From Duganella sp. sic0402 (lineage in GTDB: Bacteria > Pseudomonadota > Gammaproteobacteria > Burkholderiales > Burkholderiaceae_D): 64,000 nt of DNA. A program made the position numbers and the translations under genes. A model generated the notes under the pieces. It made no database searches, was not told the DNA's origin, and worked only from the letters and a program-made list of their open reading frames with translations. The stretch spans positions 682,001-746,000 of the forward strand of contig NZ_JAHUWK010000002.1 in NCBI RefSeq assembly GCF_019219065.1. Direction: 5' to 3'. Position 1 is the stretch's first letter, and every line of letters starts with the position of its first letter. This document shows, one piece after another, positions 16,616 through 25,564 of the stretch.

Positions 16616-16646
16616 TTGGCGCGGACGTCGCGCCCCGAATTATAAT
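16616..16646 (+). promoter_or_regulatory. Probable argA promoter close to the start codon
   Basis: A perfect TATAAT (16641-16646) lies only 7 bp before the argA ATG, with TTGGCG (16616-16621) 19 bp upstream as a possible -35. If used, transcription would begin at or within 1-2 nt of the ATG, making a leaderless mRNA. Confidence 0.5.
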
Positions 16647-16653
16647 GCGGCTA

Positions 16654-17964
16654 ATGGAAAACCCTACCCAATTCGTCCAATGGCTGCGCTCTGTCGCTCC
16701 CTACATCCACGCTTTCCGTGGCAAGACCTTCGTGGTCGCCTTCCCTGGTGAACTGGTGGCTGCCGGCGCCCTGCCGGTGCTGGCCCACGACCTGTCGCTG
16801 CTGCACGCGCTGGACATCAACGTCACCGTCATCTACGGCTCACGGCCGCAGGTCGCCGAACAACTGGCCCTGCGTAACGTCGAAGGCCGCTTCCACAACG
16901 GCGTGCGGATCACCGACACCGCCGCCATGGAGTGCGCCAAGGAAGCCGCCGGCGAGCTGCGCCTCGACATCGAGGCCGCGTTCAGCCAGGGCTTGCCGAA
17001 CACGCCGATGTCGAACGCGGCGATCCGTATCATTTCCGGCAACTTCATCACCGCCAAGCCGCTTGGCGTGATCAATGGCGTGGACCTGGAACTGACCGGC
17101 GTCACCCGCAAGGTCGACGCGGAGACCATCCACTCCATCCTCGGTTCGGACGGTCTGGTGCTGCTGTCGCCGCTGGGTTTCTCGCCGACCGGCGAGGCGT
17201 TCAACCTGACCATGGAAGACGTGGCCTGCAGCACCGCCATCGCCCTGCACGCCGATAAACTGATCTTCATCACCGAAACCCCGCTGATGACCGACGCCAG
17301 CGGCGCGGAAATCCGCGAACTGTCGTCGCACCAGGCGGAAGCCGTGCTGCAGGCGGGCTTCCTGCCCGACGCCACCGCCTTCTACCTGAAGCACTGCATC
17401 AAGGCCTGCGACAACGGCGTGGAGCGCTCGCACATCGTTTCCTTCGACATGGACGGCTCGGCGCTGCTGGAGCTGTTCACCCACGATGGCGTGGGCACCA
17501 TGATCTCGCACGAAAACCTGGAATCGCTGCGCACCGCCACAATTGAGGACGTTGGCGGGATTATCAAGCTGATCGAACCACTGGAAGCCGACGGCACGCT
17601 GGTCAAGCGCGGCCGCGAACTGATCGAGCGCGAAATCGAGATGTTCTCGGTGATCGAGCACGATGGCGTGATCTTCGGCTGTGCGGCGCTGTATCCGTTC
17701 CCGGAACAGAAAATGGCTGAAATGGCATGCCTGACTGTCAACCCTGACGTGCAAGGCCAGGGCGACGGCGACCGGATACTCAAGCACATGGAAAACCGCG
17801 CCCGCGCGCTCGGCATCAACAAGCTGTTCGTGCTGACCACCCGCACCGCGCACTGGTTCATCAAACGCGGCTTTGCGCCGGCCACCGTGGACGCCCTGCC
17901 GAAGGACCGTCAACGCATGTATAACTGGCAGCGCAAATCCCAGGTTTTGATTAAGACCTTATAA
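16654..17964 (+). CDS. argA: N-acetylglutamate synthase (ArgA)
   Basis: A 436-residue amino-acid N-acetyltransferase that makes N-acetylglutamate, the first step of arginine synthesis. The N-terminal amino-acid-kinase-like domain (residues 15-290; [33 protein letters not shown]) senses arginine. The C-terminal GNAT domain (about 295-436) has [19 protein letters not shown] for acetyl-CoA binding. [21 protein letters not shown] is the classical ArgA N-terminus and fixes the start at 16654. No ribosome site is visible, consistent with a leaderless start. YggX follows 35 bp downstream. Confidence 0.96.
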   Translation: MENPTQFVQWLRSVAPYIHAFRGKTFVVAFPGELVAAGALPVLAHDLSLLHALDINVTVIYGSRPQVAEQLALRNVEGRFHNGVRITDTAAMECAKEAAGELRLDIEAAFSQGLPNTPMSNAAIRIISGNFITAKPLGVINGVDLELTGVTRKVDAETIHSILGSDGLVLLSPLGFSPTGEAFNLTMEDVACSTAIALHADKLIFITETPLMTDASGAEIRELSSHQAEAVLQAGFLPDATAFYLKHCIKACDNGVERSHIVSFDMDGSALLELFTHDGVGTMISHENLESLRTATIEDVGGIIKLIEPLEADGTLVKRGRELIEREIEMFSVIEHDGVIFGCAALYPFPEQKMAEMACLTVNPDVQGQGDGDRILKHMENRARALGINKLFVLTTRTAHWFIKRGFAPATVDALPKDRQRMYNWQRKSQVLIKTL

Positions 17965-17965
17965 T
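17960..17965 (+). promoter_or_regulatory. TATAAT element before yggX
   Basis: A perfect -10 hexamer overlaps the argA stop codon, 34 bp before the yggX start. No good -35 is seen at 16-18 bp, so this is a candidate promoter only. Confidence 0.35.
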
Positions 17966-17999
17966 CACTATTTTACAGATAGCTTTAGGAGCAACCCAC

Positions 18000-18272
18000 A
18001 TGGCCCGCACCGTTCAATGCATTAAACTCAACAAGGAAGCCGAGGGCTTGGATTTTCCTCCGTATCCGGGTGAGCTGGGCAAGAAAATCTATGAACAGGT
18101 TTCCAAGGAAGCCTGGGCTGGATGGATCAAGCACCAGACCATGCTGGTCAACGAAAACCGCCTGAACCTGGCCGACCAGCGCGCCCGCAAGTACCTGGCG
18201 GCACAGATGGAAAAACACTTCTTCGGCGACGGCGCCGATGCGGCACAAGGCTACGTGCCGCCAACCGCCTGA
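18000..18272 (+). CDS. yggX: Fe(2+)-trafficking / oxidative-damage protection protein YggX
   Basis: A 90-residue YggX protein: [20 protein letters not shown], then [19 protein letters not shown] and [12 protein letters not shown] are the family hallmarks, including the invariant Cys7. YggX protects labile iron-sulfur clusters and participates in iron handling. Length matches the family (about 90). The start has TTAGGAGC 10 nt upstream. It lies 35 bp after argA on the same strand and may be co-transcribed or read from its own -10 element. Confidence 0.96.
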   Translation: MARTVQCIKLNKEAEGLDFPPYPGELGKKIYEQVSKEAWAGWIKHQTMLVNENRLNLADQRARKYLAAQMEKHFFGDGADAAQGYVPPTA

Positions 18273-18285
18273 GTTACACCATTCT

Positions 18286-18303
18286 CCCCGGCCACGGCCG
18301 GGG
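18286..18303. terminator. Hairpin between convergent yggX and rpiA
   Basis: CCCCGGCC-ac-GGCCGGGG is an almost uninterrupted palindrome sitting 14 bp after yggX and 12 bp after rpiA. It lacks a U-tract on either strand, so it may be a weak bidirectional terminator or an RNA-stabilising structure. Confidence 0.45.
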
Positions 18304-18314
18304 AACATCAGTCC

Positions 18315-18992
18315 TTAGAACGTCAGCGTCTTCACGCCTTCCGCCATCCCCAGCAGGCAAACATTCGCGCCACGCGCGGCGAACAGGCCCACTGCAATCA
18401 CGCCCACGATCTGATTGATCTGCGCTTCCAGCGCCTTCGGATCAGTAATCGACAGCCCCGCCACATCCAGCAGATAGCCACCGTTATCGGTCACAAACGC
18501 CTCGTCCGTGCCCGGTTTCAGGCGCAGCTTAGGCGTACCGCCCAGCTTAAGCAGCTGACGCGCCACCGAAGCGCGCGCCATCGGAATCACTTCCACCGGC
18601 AGCGGAAACTTGCCCATCACGTCCACCAGTTTCGAACCGTCGGCGATACAGACAAACTGTTTCGCGACCGAAGCGACAATCTTTTCACGCGTCAGCGCGG
18701 CGCCGCCGCCCTTGATCATCGCGCCCGAAGCGTCGATTTCATCGGCGCCATCGATGTAGACAGCAATCTCCGGCACGTCATTCAGGTCGAAGACTTCAAT
18801 GCCGTGGCCGCGCAGGCGGGCGGCGGTGGCTTCCGACGATGCCACAGTACCCTTGATCTTGTCCTTGATCTTGGCCAGTTCGTCGATGAAGAAGTTGGCG
18901 GTGGAGCCGGTGCCGACGCCGATGATCTCGTTTTCCACCACATATGCGATGGCGGAGCGGGCTACGGCTTGTTTCAGTTCGTCTTGGGTCAT
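18315..18992 (-). CDS. rpiA: Ribose-5-phosphate isomerase A
   Basis: A 225-residue RpiA that interconverts ribose-5-P and ribulose-5-P in the non-oxidative pentose phosphate pathway. Motifs: [16 protein letters not shown] (phosphate-binding loop), YIDGADEID (catalytic Asp region), [16 protein letters not shown] (catalytic Glu/Lys region), and GNGG-like [12 protein letters not shown]. Length agrees with the family (about 220). It complements transaldolase and zwf encoded later in the window. The gene ends next to the hairpin shared with yggX. Confidence 0.97.
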   Translation of the reverse strand: MTQDELKQAVARSAIAYVVENEIIGVGTGSTANFFIDELAKIKDKIKGTVASSEATAARLRGHGIEVFDLNDVPEIAVYIDGADEIDASGAMIKGGGAALTREKIVASVAKQFVCIADGSKLVDVMGKFPLPVEVIPMARASVARQLLKLGGTPKLRLKPGTDEAFVTDNGGYLLDVAGLSITDPKALEAQINQIVGVIAVGLFAARGANVCLLGMAEGVKTLTF

Positions 18993-19160
18993 GATAAATA
19001 AATAAGAGGGGAAATCGAGGAAAATCAGATGGCGCTATTTTACCATCCCGCTTTTTCGCGAATCCGCGTACAGAAAGTGCAACACTTGTGATTAAAAATG
19101 CCACAGGATGTGCGAAAATGCATGCACAGCACCTGCACACAAGATCGCCGGGGAAGAGAC

Positions 19161-19532
19161 ATGACCAGCACCAAAACAGTCCTGATAGTCGACGACAGCC
19201 GTGTCTCGCGCATGATGGCGCGCCAGTATATCGCCGGGCTGCATGCCGACTGGATCGTCGAGGAAGCCGGCACCGGCGAGGAGTCCCTGCTGAAAGCGCG
19301 CAGCACCCGGCCCGACCTGATCCTGATGGACGTGAACATGCCAGGCATGGGCGGCATCGCCGCCGCCGAGCAGCTGCGCCAGGAGTTCCCCACCCTGCCG
19401 ATCTCGCTGCTGACCGCCAATGTGCAAACCGCCACGCGCGAACGCGCCACCGCCATGGGCATTGGTTTTGTCGAAAAGCCGATCACCGAAGCACGCATCG
19501 CCCAGTTGCTGTCCCCGCTGGAGGCGGCATAA
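19161..19532 (+). CDS. Single-domain response regulator (CheY-like receiver)
   Basis: A 123-residue stand-alone receiver. Acidic pocket in VLIVDDSRVSR, phospho-Asp in LILMDVNMPGMGG, conserved Thr in SLLTAN and Lys in FVEKPIT are all present. The ATG at 19161 is preferred (GAAGAGA just upstream). The next gene starts 3 bp after its stop, and a GGDEF gene follows, so the three form one operon. As the receiver has no output domain, the CheC-like protein is the natural partner, either dephosphorylating it or being controlled by it. Confidence 0.92.
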   Translation: MTSTKTVLIVDDSRVSRMMARQYIAGLHADWIVEEAGTGEESLLKARSTRPDLILMDVNMPGMGGIAAAEQLRQEFPTLPISLLTANVQTATRERATAMGIGFVEKPITEARIAQLLSPLEAA

Positions 19533-19535
19533 GCC

Positions 19536-20162
19536 ATGTTCCAGCTCACCGAACTGGAAAACGATGCGCTGATTGAGATCTTCAATATCGGCGTCGGCCA
19601 TGCGGCGGCCTCGATGAGCGCCATCGTCAGCGAGGCGGTGCGCATGTCGGTGCCATCGATCAGCTTCATCCCGCGCGCCGAGGCGGCGCGGCTGCTGGGC
19701 GCCTGCGAGGCTGCGCCGGAACGCATCTGCGGCGTCAGCCAGCATTACGCGGGCGCCTTCGAGACGGAAGCCATCCTGATGTTCCCCGAAGATAAAAGCC
19801 TGGAGATCGTGCGGCTGATGGTTGGCGAGGCGGTGCCGCTGAAAGAGCTGACCGAGCTGGAACAGGAAGCCATGTGCGAGATCGGCAACATCATGCTGAA
19901 CTCCTGCGTCGGCACGCTGGCCAATATTTTCCAGCGCGAGCTGCAAGGCTCGCTGCCGCAGTACCACGTCGGCACCAGCGAGGAAATCCTCAGCGCCAGC
20001 GGCAATCTGGACGACACGGTGGTGCTGATGCTGCACATCGACTTCGTGCTGGAGCGGCACCAGATCCACGGCCACGTCGCCTTCGTGCTGGCCATCAGCG
20101 CGCTGCACGACTTGAAGGAGCAGATCAATCTCTACATCGCGCGCGCGATCGGGCAAGGCTGA
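19536..20162 (+). CDS. CheC-like phosphatase / CheX-family protein
   Basis: A 208-residue CheC-type protein. CheC enzymes dephosphorylate CheY-P through paired E-x2-N motifs. Two copies are visible: EIFNIGVGHAAASMS near residue 14 and EIGNIMLNSCVGTLAN near residue 115, each on the expected helix. No other domain is present. It is sandwiched between a stand-alone receiver and a diguanylate cyclase with gaps of 3 and 1 bp, so it probably resets the receiver within a c-di-GMP or motility circuit. CheC homologues are rare in betaproteobacteria compared with CheZ. Confidence 0.88.
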   Translation: MFQLTELENDALIEIFNIGVGHAAASMSAIVSEAVRMSVPSISFIPRAEAARLLGACEAAPERICGVSQHYAGAFETEAILMFPEDKSLEIVRLMVGEAVPLKELTELEQEAMCEIGNIMLNSCVGTLANIFQRELQGSLPQYHVGTSEEILSASGNLDDTVVLMLHIDFVLERHQIHGHVAFVLAISALHDLKEQINLYIARAIGQG

Positions 20163-20163
20163 T

Positions 20164-21105
20164 ATGAGCCCGCTCCGCCTGCCCCTGCTGGAAAGCGTGT
20201 TCTGCGCGGTGAGCCTGGGCGCCATCGTGCTCGATAGCGAGCGCCGCGTGGTGCTGTGGAACGCCTGGATGGTCAAGCATTCCGGCCTGACGCACGCGCA
20301 GGTGATAGGCTGCGACTTCTTTACCGTCTGTCCCGAGCTGCGCGGCGGGCGCGTAGACACGGCGATTCAGCACGCGCTGTACAACAACTTCGCCTCGCTG
20401 CTGTCGCAGACCTTGAACAAGTCGCCGTTCGCGCTATATGTGGGCGACCAGCGCATCCAGCAGGCGCTGGAAGTCACGCCGATTGAGGTGGACGGCGCAC
20501 CGCGCCATTGCCTGATCCAGGTCAGCAATGTCAGCATCGCTGTAGGCCGCGAAAAGCTGCTGCGTGAGCAGACCATAGTGCTGCGTTCGCAAACCTTCTC
20601 CGACGGTCTGACCGGCATCGCCAACCGCCGCCATTTCGACGTGGCGATGGAGAAGGAGCACCGGCGCGCCAAGCGTGGCGGCACGCCGCTGTCGCTGCTG
20701 ATGATCGACATCGACCACTTCAAGGCCTATAACGACCACTACGGCCACCAGAAAGGCGACCAGTGCCTGATCCAGGTGGCGGCCGCGCTGGCCGGCCTGC
20801 TGAAGCGCCCCTGCGACCTGATGGCGCGCTACGGCGGCGAGGAATTTGCCGTGATCCTGCCCGAAACCGATGGCGAACAGGCGCACCTGATGGGCGAGGC
20901 CTTGCGCGTGCGGGCGCTGGAGCTGGCGATCAAGCATGAGCGCAACACCGATCCATCGCAGCTGGTGACGGTCAGCATCGGCATCGCCACGCAGCAGCCT
21001 GAAGCACCGGTGGAAGTCGAAGCGCTGATCGGCTCGGCCGACCGCGCGCTATACCAGGCCAAGCGCAACGGCCGCAATCTTGTCGCAAACTTTCGACCTT
21101 CATGA
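20164..21105 (+). CDS. PAS-GGDEF diguanylate cyclase
   Basis: A 313-residue cytoplasmic protein. The N-terminal ~120 residues are a PAS-like sensor (AIVLDSERRVVLWNAWMVKHSGLT). The C-terminal GGDEF domain (about 145-310) has DGLTGIANRRHFD, IDIDHFKAYNDHYGH and an intact GGEEF active site, so it should make c-di-GMP from GTP. An inhibitory I-site RPCD precedes GGEEF by five residues, implying product feedback. No membrane helix. It starts 1 bp after the CheC-like gene, so activity may be linked to the receiver/CheC pair. Confidence 0.93.
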   Translation: MSPLRLPLLESVFCAVSLGAIVLDSERRVVLWNAWMVKHSGLTHAQVIGCDFFTVCPELRGGRVDTAIQHALYNNFASLLSQTLNKSPFALYVGDQRIQQALEVTPIEVDGAPRHCLIQVSNVSIAVGREKLLREQTIVLRSQTFSDGLTGIANRRHFDVAMEKEHRRAKRGGTPLSLLMIDIDHFKAYNDHYGHQKGDQCLIQVAAALAGLLKRPCDLMARYGGEEFAVILPETDGEQAHLMGEALRVRALELAIKHERNTDPSQLVTVSIGIATQQPEAPVEVEALIGSADRALYQAKRNGRNLVANFRPS

Positions 21106-21146
21106 GGATCGCTATGCGTAAGCTAGCGCGCCGTCTGCCCCGGCCG

Positions 21147-21992
21147 TTAAGTCCAGACGCGGTAGATCCAGTAGCTCTCGTCAGACGAAGCCAGCAGGCG
21201 CACCAGCTGCAGCGGGCTGTGGCCGGTAATCTCGCGCGCCTCGCGGCATAAATGCGCCTGGTCGGAATAGCCGCCGCGCGCGGCGATGTCGGACCACACC
21301 GCCGTACCGGCCATGTATTCATCGCGCGCATTGAAGAAGGAGTGCTCGGCGCGTTGCAGGCGCAGCAGCTTGCGCAAGGGCTGGCCGGCACGGGTCTTGA
21401 TGCGCCGTTCGATATTGCGCACGCCGCGCCCCAGCGCCGTATCGGCGGCCTGCGCAGCCAGATGTCGCACCCAGTCGCCGGCCATCGCACCTATGCCAAC
21501 AGCGCCGCCCGGACGCACGGCCTGCCAGCGCGGTTGCAGAAAATCCTCCAGCAAGGCCAGGCGCGTCTCATCGGCGTTCGGTGCCAGCAGCGCTTGCGAC
21601 AACGCCTCCCAATCATCCCCCAGCACCTGCCCGGCCGGCGCCCAGCGGTCAACCCACGCCGAGATATCGACGCCGGACAAGGCGTGCAGCACCTGCGGAT
21701 AAAAGATCACCATCAGCATGCGCACCGGGCCGGGATTGTAGGTGGTGATGGGCCGCGTCTGCGGACCGCAGAAGACGGCGCGGAACTGCTCTTGCATCAC
21801 TTCCGGCGGATCGGCGACTTCGACCTCGCCGTCAATATAGAAAGTGATCGAGCAATGCGGCGTGGCCGGATAATGGTTGTAGCGGTCCTTGCGCTCGCTG
21901 AGCGGCGTTTCGAAGGTACTGCGCACAACATAGGCGCGCACGCAGGACGCCAGCGACTTGCGCGGAAAAATCAATCGGGTGGGCGATGTCAT
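21147..21992 (-). CDS. AraC-family transcriptional regulator
   Basis: A 281-residue regulator. The C-terminal ~110 residues contain the AraC double helix-turn-helix (GVRNIERRIKTRAGQPLRKLLRLQR, then SDIAARGGYSDQAHLCREAREITG). The N-terminal portion is a ligand-binding domain of unknown type (YNHYPATPHCSITFYIDGE). The start at 21992 (MTSPTRLIFPRKS) fits family starts; an in-frame extension upstream overlaps the promoter region. It is divergent from a cytochrome P450 gene 89 bp away and is the likely controller of it. Confidence 0.9.
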   Translation of the reverse strand: MTSPTRLIFPRKSLASCVRAYVVRSTFETPLSERKDRYNHYPATPHCSITFYIDGEVEVADPPEVMQEQFRAVFCGPQTRPITTYNPGPVRMLMVIFYPQVLHALSGVDISAWVDRWAPAGQVLGDDWEALSQALLAPNADETRLALLEDFLQPRWQAVRPGGAVGIGAMAGDWVRHLAAQAADTALGRGVRNIERRIKTRAGQPLRKLLRLQRAEHSFFNARDEYMAGTAVWSDIAARGGYSDQAHLCREAREITGHSPLQLVRLLASSDESYWIYRVWT

Positions 21993-22081
21993 GCCGGCTA
22001 GTGTATACCAATGTCGTAAACGTTCAATACGGCCGCCGCCGCCGGGCGCACACTGAGGCATTCTCATTCAGGAAAGCAGCC

Positions 22082-23500
22082 ATGCAGCACACTGATACCG
22101 CAGCGCTCCGCCACATGCACGACCTGCCGGGGCCACGTCCATGGCCGCTGGCCGGCAACCTGCCGCAGCTGCGGCCTTTGCGCGTCCATCAGGATGTGGA
22201 AGCATGGGCGCGCCAGTACGGTGGCCTGTTCAGGATGACCTTCGGCCGCACGCCCTTGCTGGTGGTGGCCGATCATACGCTGGTCAACAGCGTGCTGCGC
22301 GACCGCCCGGAGGGTTTCCGCCGCCCCGCCATCACCGCCAGCGTGTCCGATGAAATGGGCGGACGCCCCGGTGTATTCCTTGCCGAAGGCGCGGCATGGC
22401 GCGACCAGCGGCGCATGGTGATGGCGGCGCTGGCGCCGCATGCGGTCAAGGCGTATTTTCCATCGCTGGTGGCGGTGGCGTTGCGGCTGCAACAACGCTG
22501 GCAGCAGGCGGCGCGGGATCGCGAGGCGATCGACCTGGCGGAAGACCTGAAACGCTACAGCATCGATATCGTCGCCGGGCTGGCCTTCGGCACCGAGGTC
22601 AACACCATCGACGGCGGCGAGGATGTCATCCAGCGCCACATGGATGTGGTGCTTCCAGCCGTCGCGCAGCGCTCAATGGCGCTGTTCCCCTACTGGCGCT
22701 ATATCAAGCTGCCGCGCGACCGCCAGCTGGACGGGCATCTGCAAGCGCTGAACCAGGCGATTGATGAACTGGTCGCCGCCGCACGCAAGCGGCTGGCAGA
22801 ACAGCCGGAACGGCGCGCCCACCCAGCCAATCTGCTGGAGGCGATGATCTGCGCGGCGGACGACGGCAGCAGCGGCGTCGATGACATCGCGGTCGCCGGC
22901 AATGTCGCCACCATGCTGCTGGCCGGTGAAGACACCACCAGCAATACGCTGGCGTGGATGCTGTACCTGCTGCAGCGAAATCCCGGCGCCATGCGCAAGG
23001 CGCGCGAGGAAGTCATGCGCATCGCGCCCGATCCTCGCGCCTTCACCATCGAACAAATGGACGCACTGGATTATCTTTACGCCTGCGCGCAGGAAGCCAT
23101 GCGTCTCAAGCCGGTCGCACCCTTCATCCCGCTGGAAGCGCTGCGCGACAGCATCGTCGGCGATGTATTCGTTCCGCAAGGCGGCCTGCTATGGTGCGTG
23201 ATGCGCAACCACAGCGTCTCCGACGCGCATGTGGCCAACGCCGCCGCATTCCAGCCAGAGCGCTGGCTGGAACAGGGGCAAGACACAATCGACAAGCATC
23301 TGTCCACGCCTTTTGGCGCCGGCGCACGGACCTGTCCCGGCCGTTATCTTGCACTACTCGAAATCAAGATCGCCAGCGCCATGCTGCTATCCAGCTTCGA
23401 GATCGTATCCATCGATACCGTCGACCATCGGGAGCCTGAGGAACTGATGGCCTTCACCATGTCGCCTGTCGGCTTGCAGATGCGCTTGCAACACTCCTGA
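22082..23500 (+). CDS. Cytochrome P450 monooxygenase
   Basis: A 472-residue P450. Diagnostic motifs in order: proline-rich LPGPRPWPLAGNLPQL (residues 14-29), I-helix MLLAGEDTTSNTLAW (O2 activation), ExxR in QEAMRLKPV, PERW in FQPERWLEQ, and the heme loop FGAGARTCPGRYL with the axial Cys. There is no N-terminal membrane anchor, so it is soluble and will need separate redox partners, none of which are encoded next door. The long, PGP-type N-terminus resembles CYP102/CYP4-like bacterial groups. AGGAAAG lies 9 nt before ATG 22082. Substrate unknown. Confidence 0.94.
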   Translation: MQHTDTAALRHMHDLPGPRPWPLAGNLPQLRPLRVHQDVEAWARQYGGLFRMTFGRTPLLVVADHTLVNSVLRDRPEGFRRPAITASVSDEMGGRPGVFLAEGAAWRDQRRMVMAALAPHAVKAYFPSLVAVALRLQQRWQQAARDREAIDLAEDLKRYSIDIVAGLAFGTEVNTIDGGEDVIQRHMDVVLPAVAQRSMALFPYWRYIKLPRDRQLDGHLQALNQAIDELVAAARKRLAEQPERRAHPANLLEAMICAADDGSSGVDDIAVAGNVATMLLAGEDTTSNTLAWMLYLLQRNPGAMRKAREEVMRIAPDPRAFTIEQMDALDYLYACAQEAMRLKPVAPFIPLEALRDSIVGDVFVPQGGLLWCVMRNHSVSDAHVANAAAFQPERWLEQGQDTIDKHLSTPFGAGARTCPGRYLALLEIKIASAMLLSSFEIVSIDTVDHREPEELMAFTMSPVGLQMRLQHS

Positions 23501-23569
23501 TTTGCAAGCGTGTTACGCGTGCGCGGCAGGCGTGCTACGCTGGTTCACAGGGTTCTATGGAGGAGCGCG

Positions 23570-23881
23570 ATGCGGTTTAAATTTGAAACCAAGCGGCACG
23601 GCCGGTGCTTTGCCGAGAGCGAACACGATGACGACGCCATCCGCGTGGAGATCTGGTACGACCAGAACACCGATCCGAAAAAAGTCGAATACCTGCTGCA
23701 CATCCGCGACGAACCGCCGCCCAAGCAGATCACCGAGGCGGGCGCGCTACAGGACGCCACGCGCATCGCCATCAATCATTTCTACGCGACCAAGACCAAG
23801 GACGGCGACGAGTTTGAGATGCATTGCAGCCGCATCACGCAGCGCTGGCCCGGCACGCTGTACAACAAGCTAGGCGGCTGA
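23570..23881 (+). CDS. Conserved hypothetical protein, 103 aa
   Basis: A small soluble charged protein (MRFKFETKRHGRCFAESEHD at the N-terminus, WPGTLYNKLGG at the C-terminus) with no recognisable domain. GGAGGAGCG sits just before ATG 23570, which fixes the start. The final 12 bp overlap the 3' end of the convergent oxidoreductase. Composition is like its neighbours. Function unknown. Confidence 0.75.
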   Translation: MRFKFETKRHGRCFAESEHDDDAIRVEIWYDQNTDPKKVEYLLHIRDEPPPKQITEAGALQDATRIAINHFYATKTKDGDEFEMHCSRITQRWPGTLYNKLGG

Positions 23882-24586
23882 CTGCACATGGATCTCCAGT
23901 CCGGAGCGGCCGGGCAGGATGTGCTCCTTCAAGGTCAGCGCCGGGATGTCGTAGTCGCCGTGATTCTGGCGGCGGAATGGGATAGGCGCGGTGCTTTCCA
24001 GCGTGTCCAAGCGCTGCCCCAACGCCTCCGACACTTGGTCAAAGCGGCCTTCATCCATGCGGCTGGTCCGGTAGATCAGGAACGGCGGCAGCACTTCCAT
24101 GCCGGGGTAGTACAGCATGCCGTGCTGGATCGGGAACAGCACATCTTCCATCGGACCGTTGATGCCGCGCAGGCTGTAGTGCGGCTCCCAGCCGCCCGCC
24201 GTCACCATCAGCATGGCGCGCTTGCCGGCCAGCGTGCCTTCGCCATAACGGTTGCCCCAGCGCTGGTCGGAATGCTCGCCGACGCCATAGCCAAAACCAT
24301 AGGTGTACACCCGTTCAACCCAGCCCTTCATGATGGCCGGCATGGAGAACCACCACAGCGGGAACTGGAAAATTACCGTGTCGGCCCACAGCAGTTTTTC
24401 CTGCTCGCGCAGCACGTCGGGACCGGCGGTTTCACCGGCTTCCAGCGTCGGCTTCCACCGCATGGCGTATAAATCCGATACCTGCACCGCATGCCCGGCT
24501 GCTTGCAGGTGCTGCACGGCGTAGTCTTTCAAGGCGCTGTTCAGGGATTGTGGATCGGGATGGGCATAGACAATCAGGATATTCAT
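23870..24586 (-). CDS. NAD(P)H-dependent flavin oxidoreductase / quinone reductase
   Basis: A 238-residue flavodoxin-fold enzyme of the NQO1/MdaB group. Features: N-terminal FMN/FAD phosphate loop in ILIVYAHPDPQSLNSAL, FQFPLWWFSMPAIMKGWVERV (flavin-binding PLWW motif), and VTAGGWEPHYSLRGINGP. The start at 24586 (MNILIVYAHP) matches the family; an upstream in-frame codon is discounted. Divergent from a LysR gene whose product probably controls it. Likely role: two-electron reduction of quinones during electrophile or oxidative stress. Confidence 0.92.
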   Translation of the reverse strand: MNILIVYAHPDPQSLNSALKDYAVQHLQAAGHAVQVSDLYAMRWKPTLEAGETAGPDVLREQEKLLWADTVIFQFPLWWFSMPAIMKGWVERVYTYGFGYGVGEHSDQRWGNRYGEGTLAGKRAMLMVTAGGWEPHYSLRGINGPMEDVLFPIQHGMLYYPGMEVLPPFLIYRTSRMDEGRFDQVSEALGQRLDTLESTAPIPFRRQNHGDYDIPALTLKEHILPGRSGLEIHVQSAA

Positions 24587-24626
24587 AATCAGGCTCCGTG
24601 GTAAAAACCTCAGCATAGGCCGGCGT

Positions 24627-24666
24627 CAGGTATAGTAGAAATGAATTCCCGATATTGCAGGTATAG
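24627..24666. promoter_or_regulatory. Two CAGGTATAG direct repeats between divergent genes
   Basis: CAGGTATAG occurs at 24627-24635 and 24658-24666, 31 bp apart, about three helical turns, in the 82-bp region between the LysR gene and the oxidoreductase gene. The first copy contains TATAGT, a possible -10 for the LysR gene. The spacing suggests a dimeric or tetrameric regulator site. Confidence 0.45.
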
Positions 24667-24668
24667 AC

Positions 24669-25562
24669 ATGATTAATCTCAGGAAACTGGACCTCAACTT
24701 GCTGGTGACGCTGGACGTGCTGCTGGCCGAGCATAATGTCACGCGCGCGGCGGAGCGGCTGCATTTCTCGCAGCCTTCGATCAGCGTGCATCTGGCCAAG
24801 CTGCGCGATATCTTCGGCGATCCTTTGCTGCTGCCGGGACCGCGCGGCATGCGGCCGACAGCGCGCGCGGAAGAACTGCGCGAGCCGCTCAGGCAGGCAC
24901 TGGAGGCGCTGGGGCGCGCCGTTTCGCCTGCGGCAGCTTTCGATCCCGCTGCGGCGGAGCACACCTGGCGCGTCGCCGCCACCGACTATGGCGAATCCAC
25001 CATCCTGCTGCCGGCCATGGCCAGCTTGCGCGCAGCCGCACCAGGCACGCGGCTGGCGGTGCTGGAGCTGGCGCCGCCGCACATCGCGCGGCAGGCGGAG
25101 CAAGGCATGATCGATCTGGCCTTCCACACCAGCGACGGTGCGCCGCAAGGCATGCGCCACCGGCTGCTGTTCAAGGAAAGTTATGTACTGGCAGGCCGCG
25201 CCGGCCATCCGCGCCTGAAGCGCAAGCCCACGCTCAAACAATTCTGCGAACTGGAACATGTGATCGTATCGCCGGACGGCGGTGGATTCAGCGGCGTTAC
25301 CGACCATATACTGGCGCAAGCCGGCATGACGCGGCGCGTGGTGCTGTCGGTGCCGCACTTTTTGTTTGTGATCTCGGCCCTGGCCGGCAGTGATCTGGTG
25401 GCGATGCTGCCGGAACGGCTGGTGCGCGGGAATCCGGCGCTGCGGGTGGTGGCGCCGCCGGTCGAGGTGCCGGGATATGAAATGGCGATGCTATGGCATG
25501 AACGCTTGCACCGGGACCCGGCGCATCAATGGCTGCGCGAGCACATCGCCAGCCATCTCTGA
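24669..25562 (+). CDS. LysR-family transcriptional regulator
   Basis: A 297-residue LTTR. The N-terminal winged HTH is textbook: LRKLDLNLLVTLDVLLAEHN, VTRAAERLHFSQPSISVHLAKLRDIFGD. The remaining ~210 residues are the substrate-binding effector domain. The protein resembles the NodD/LeuO/PhcR-like branch that begins with N-L-R-K-L-D-L-N-L. It is divergent from the quinone reductase, the usual LTTR layout, so it most likely activates that gene in response to a quinone or electrophile. Confidence 0.93.
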   Translation: MINLRKLDLNLLVTLDVLLAEHNVTRAAERLHFSQPSISVHLAKLRDIFGDPLLLPGPRGMRPTARAEELREPLRQALEALGRAVSPAAAFDPAAAEHTWRVAATDYGESTILLPAMASLRAAAPGTRLAVLELAPPHIARQAEQGMIDLAFHTSDGAPQGMRHRLLFKESYVLAGRAGHPRLKRKPTLKQFCELEHVIVSPDGGGFSGVTDHILAQAGMTRRVVLSVPHFLFVISALAGSDLVAMLPERLVRGNPALRVVAPPVEVPGYEMAMLWHERLHRDPAHQWLREHIASHL

Positions 25563-25564
25563 TC

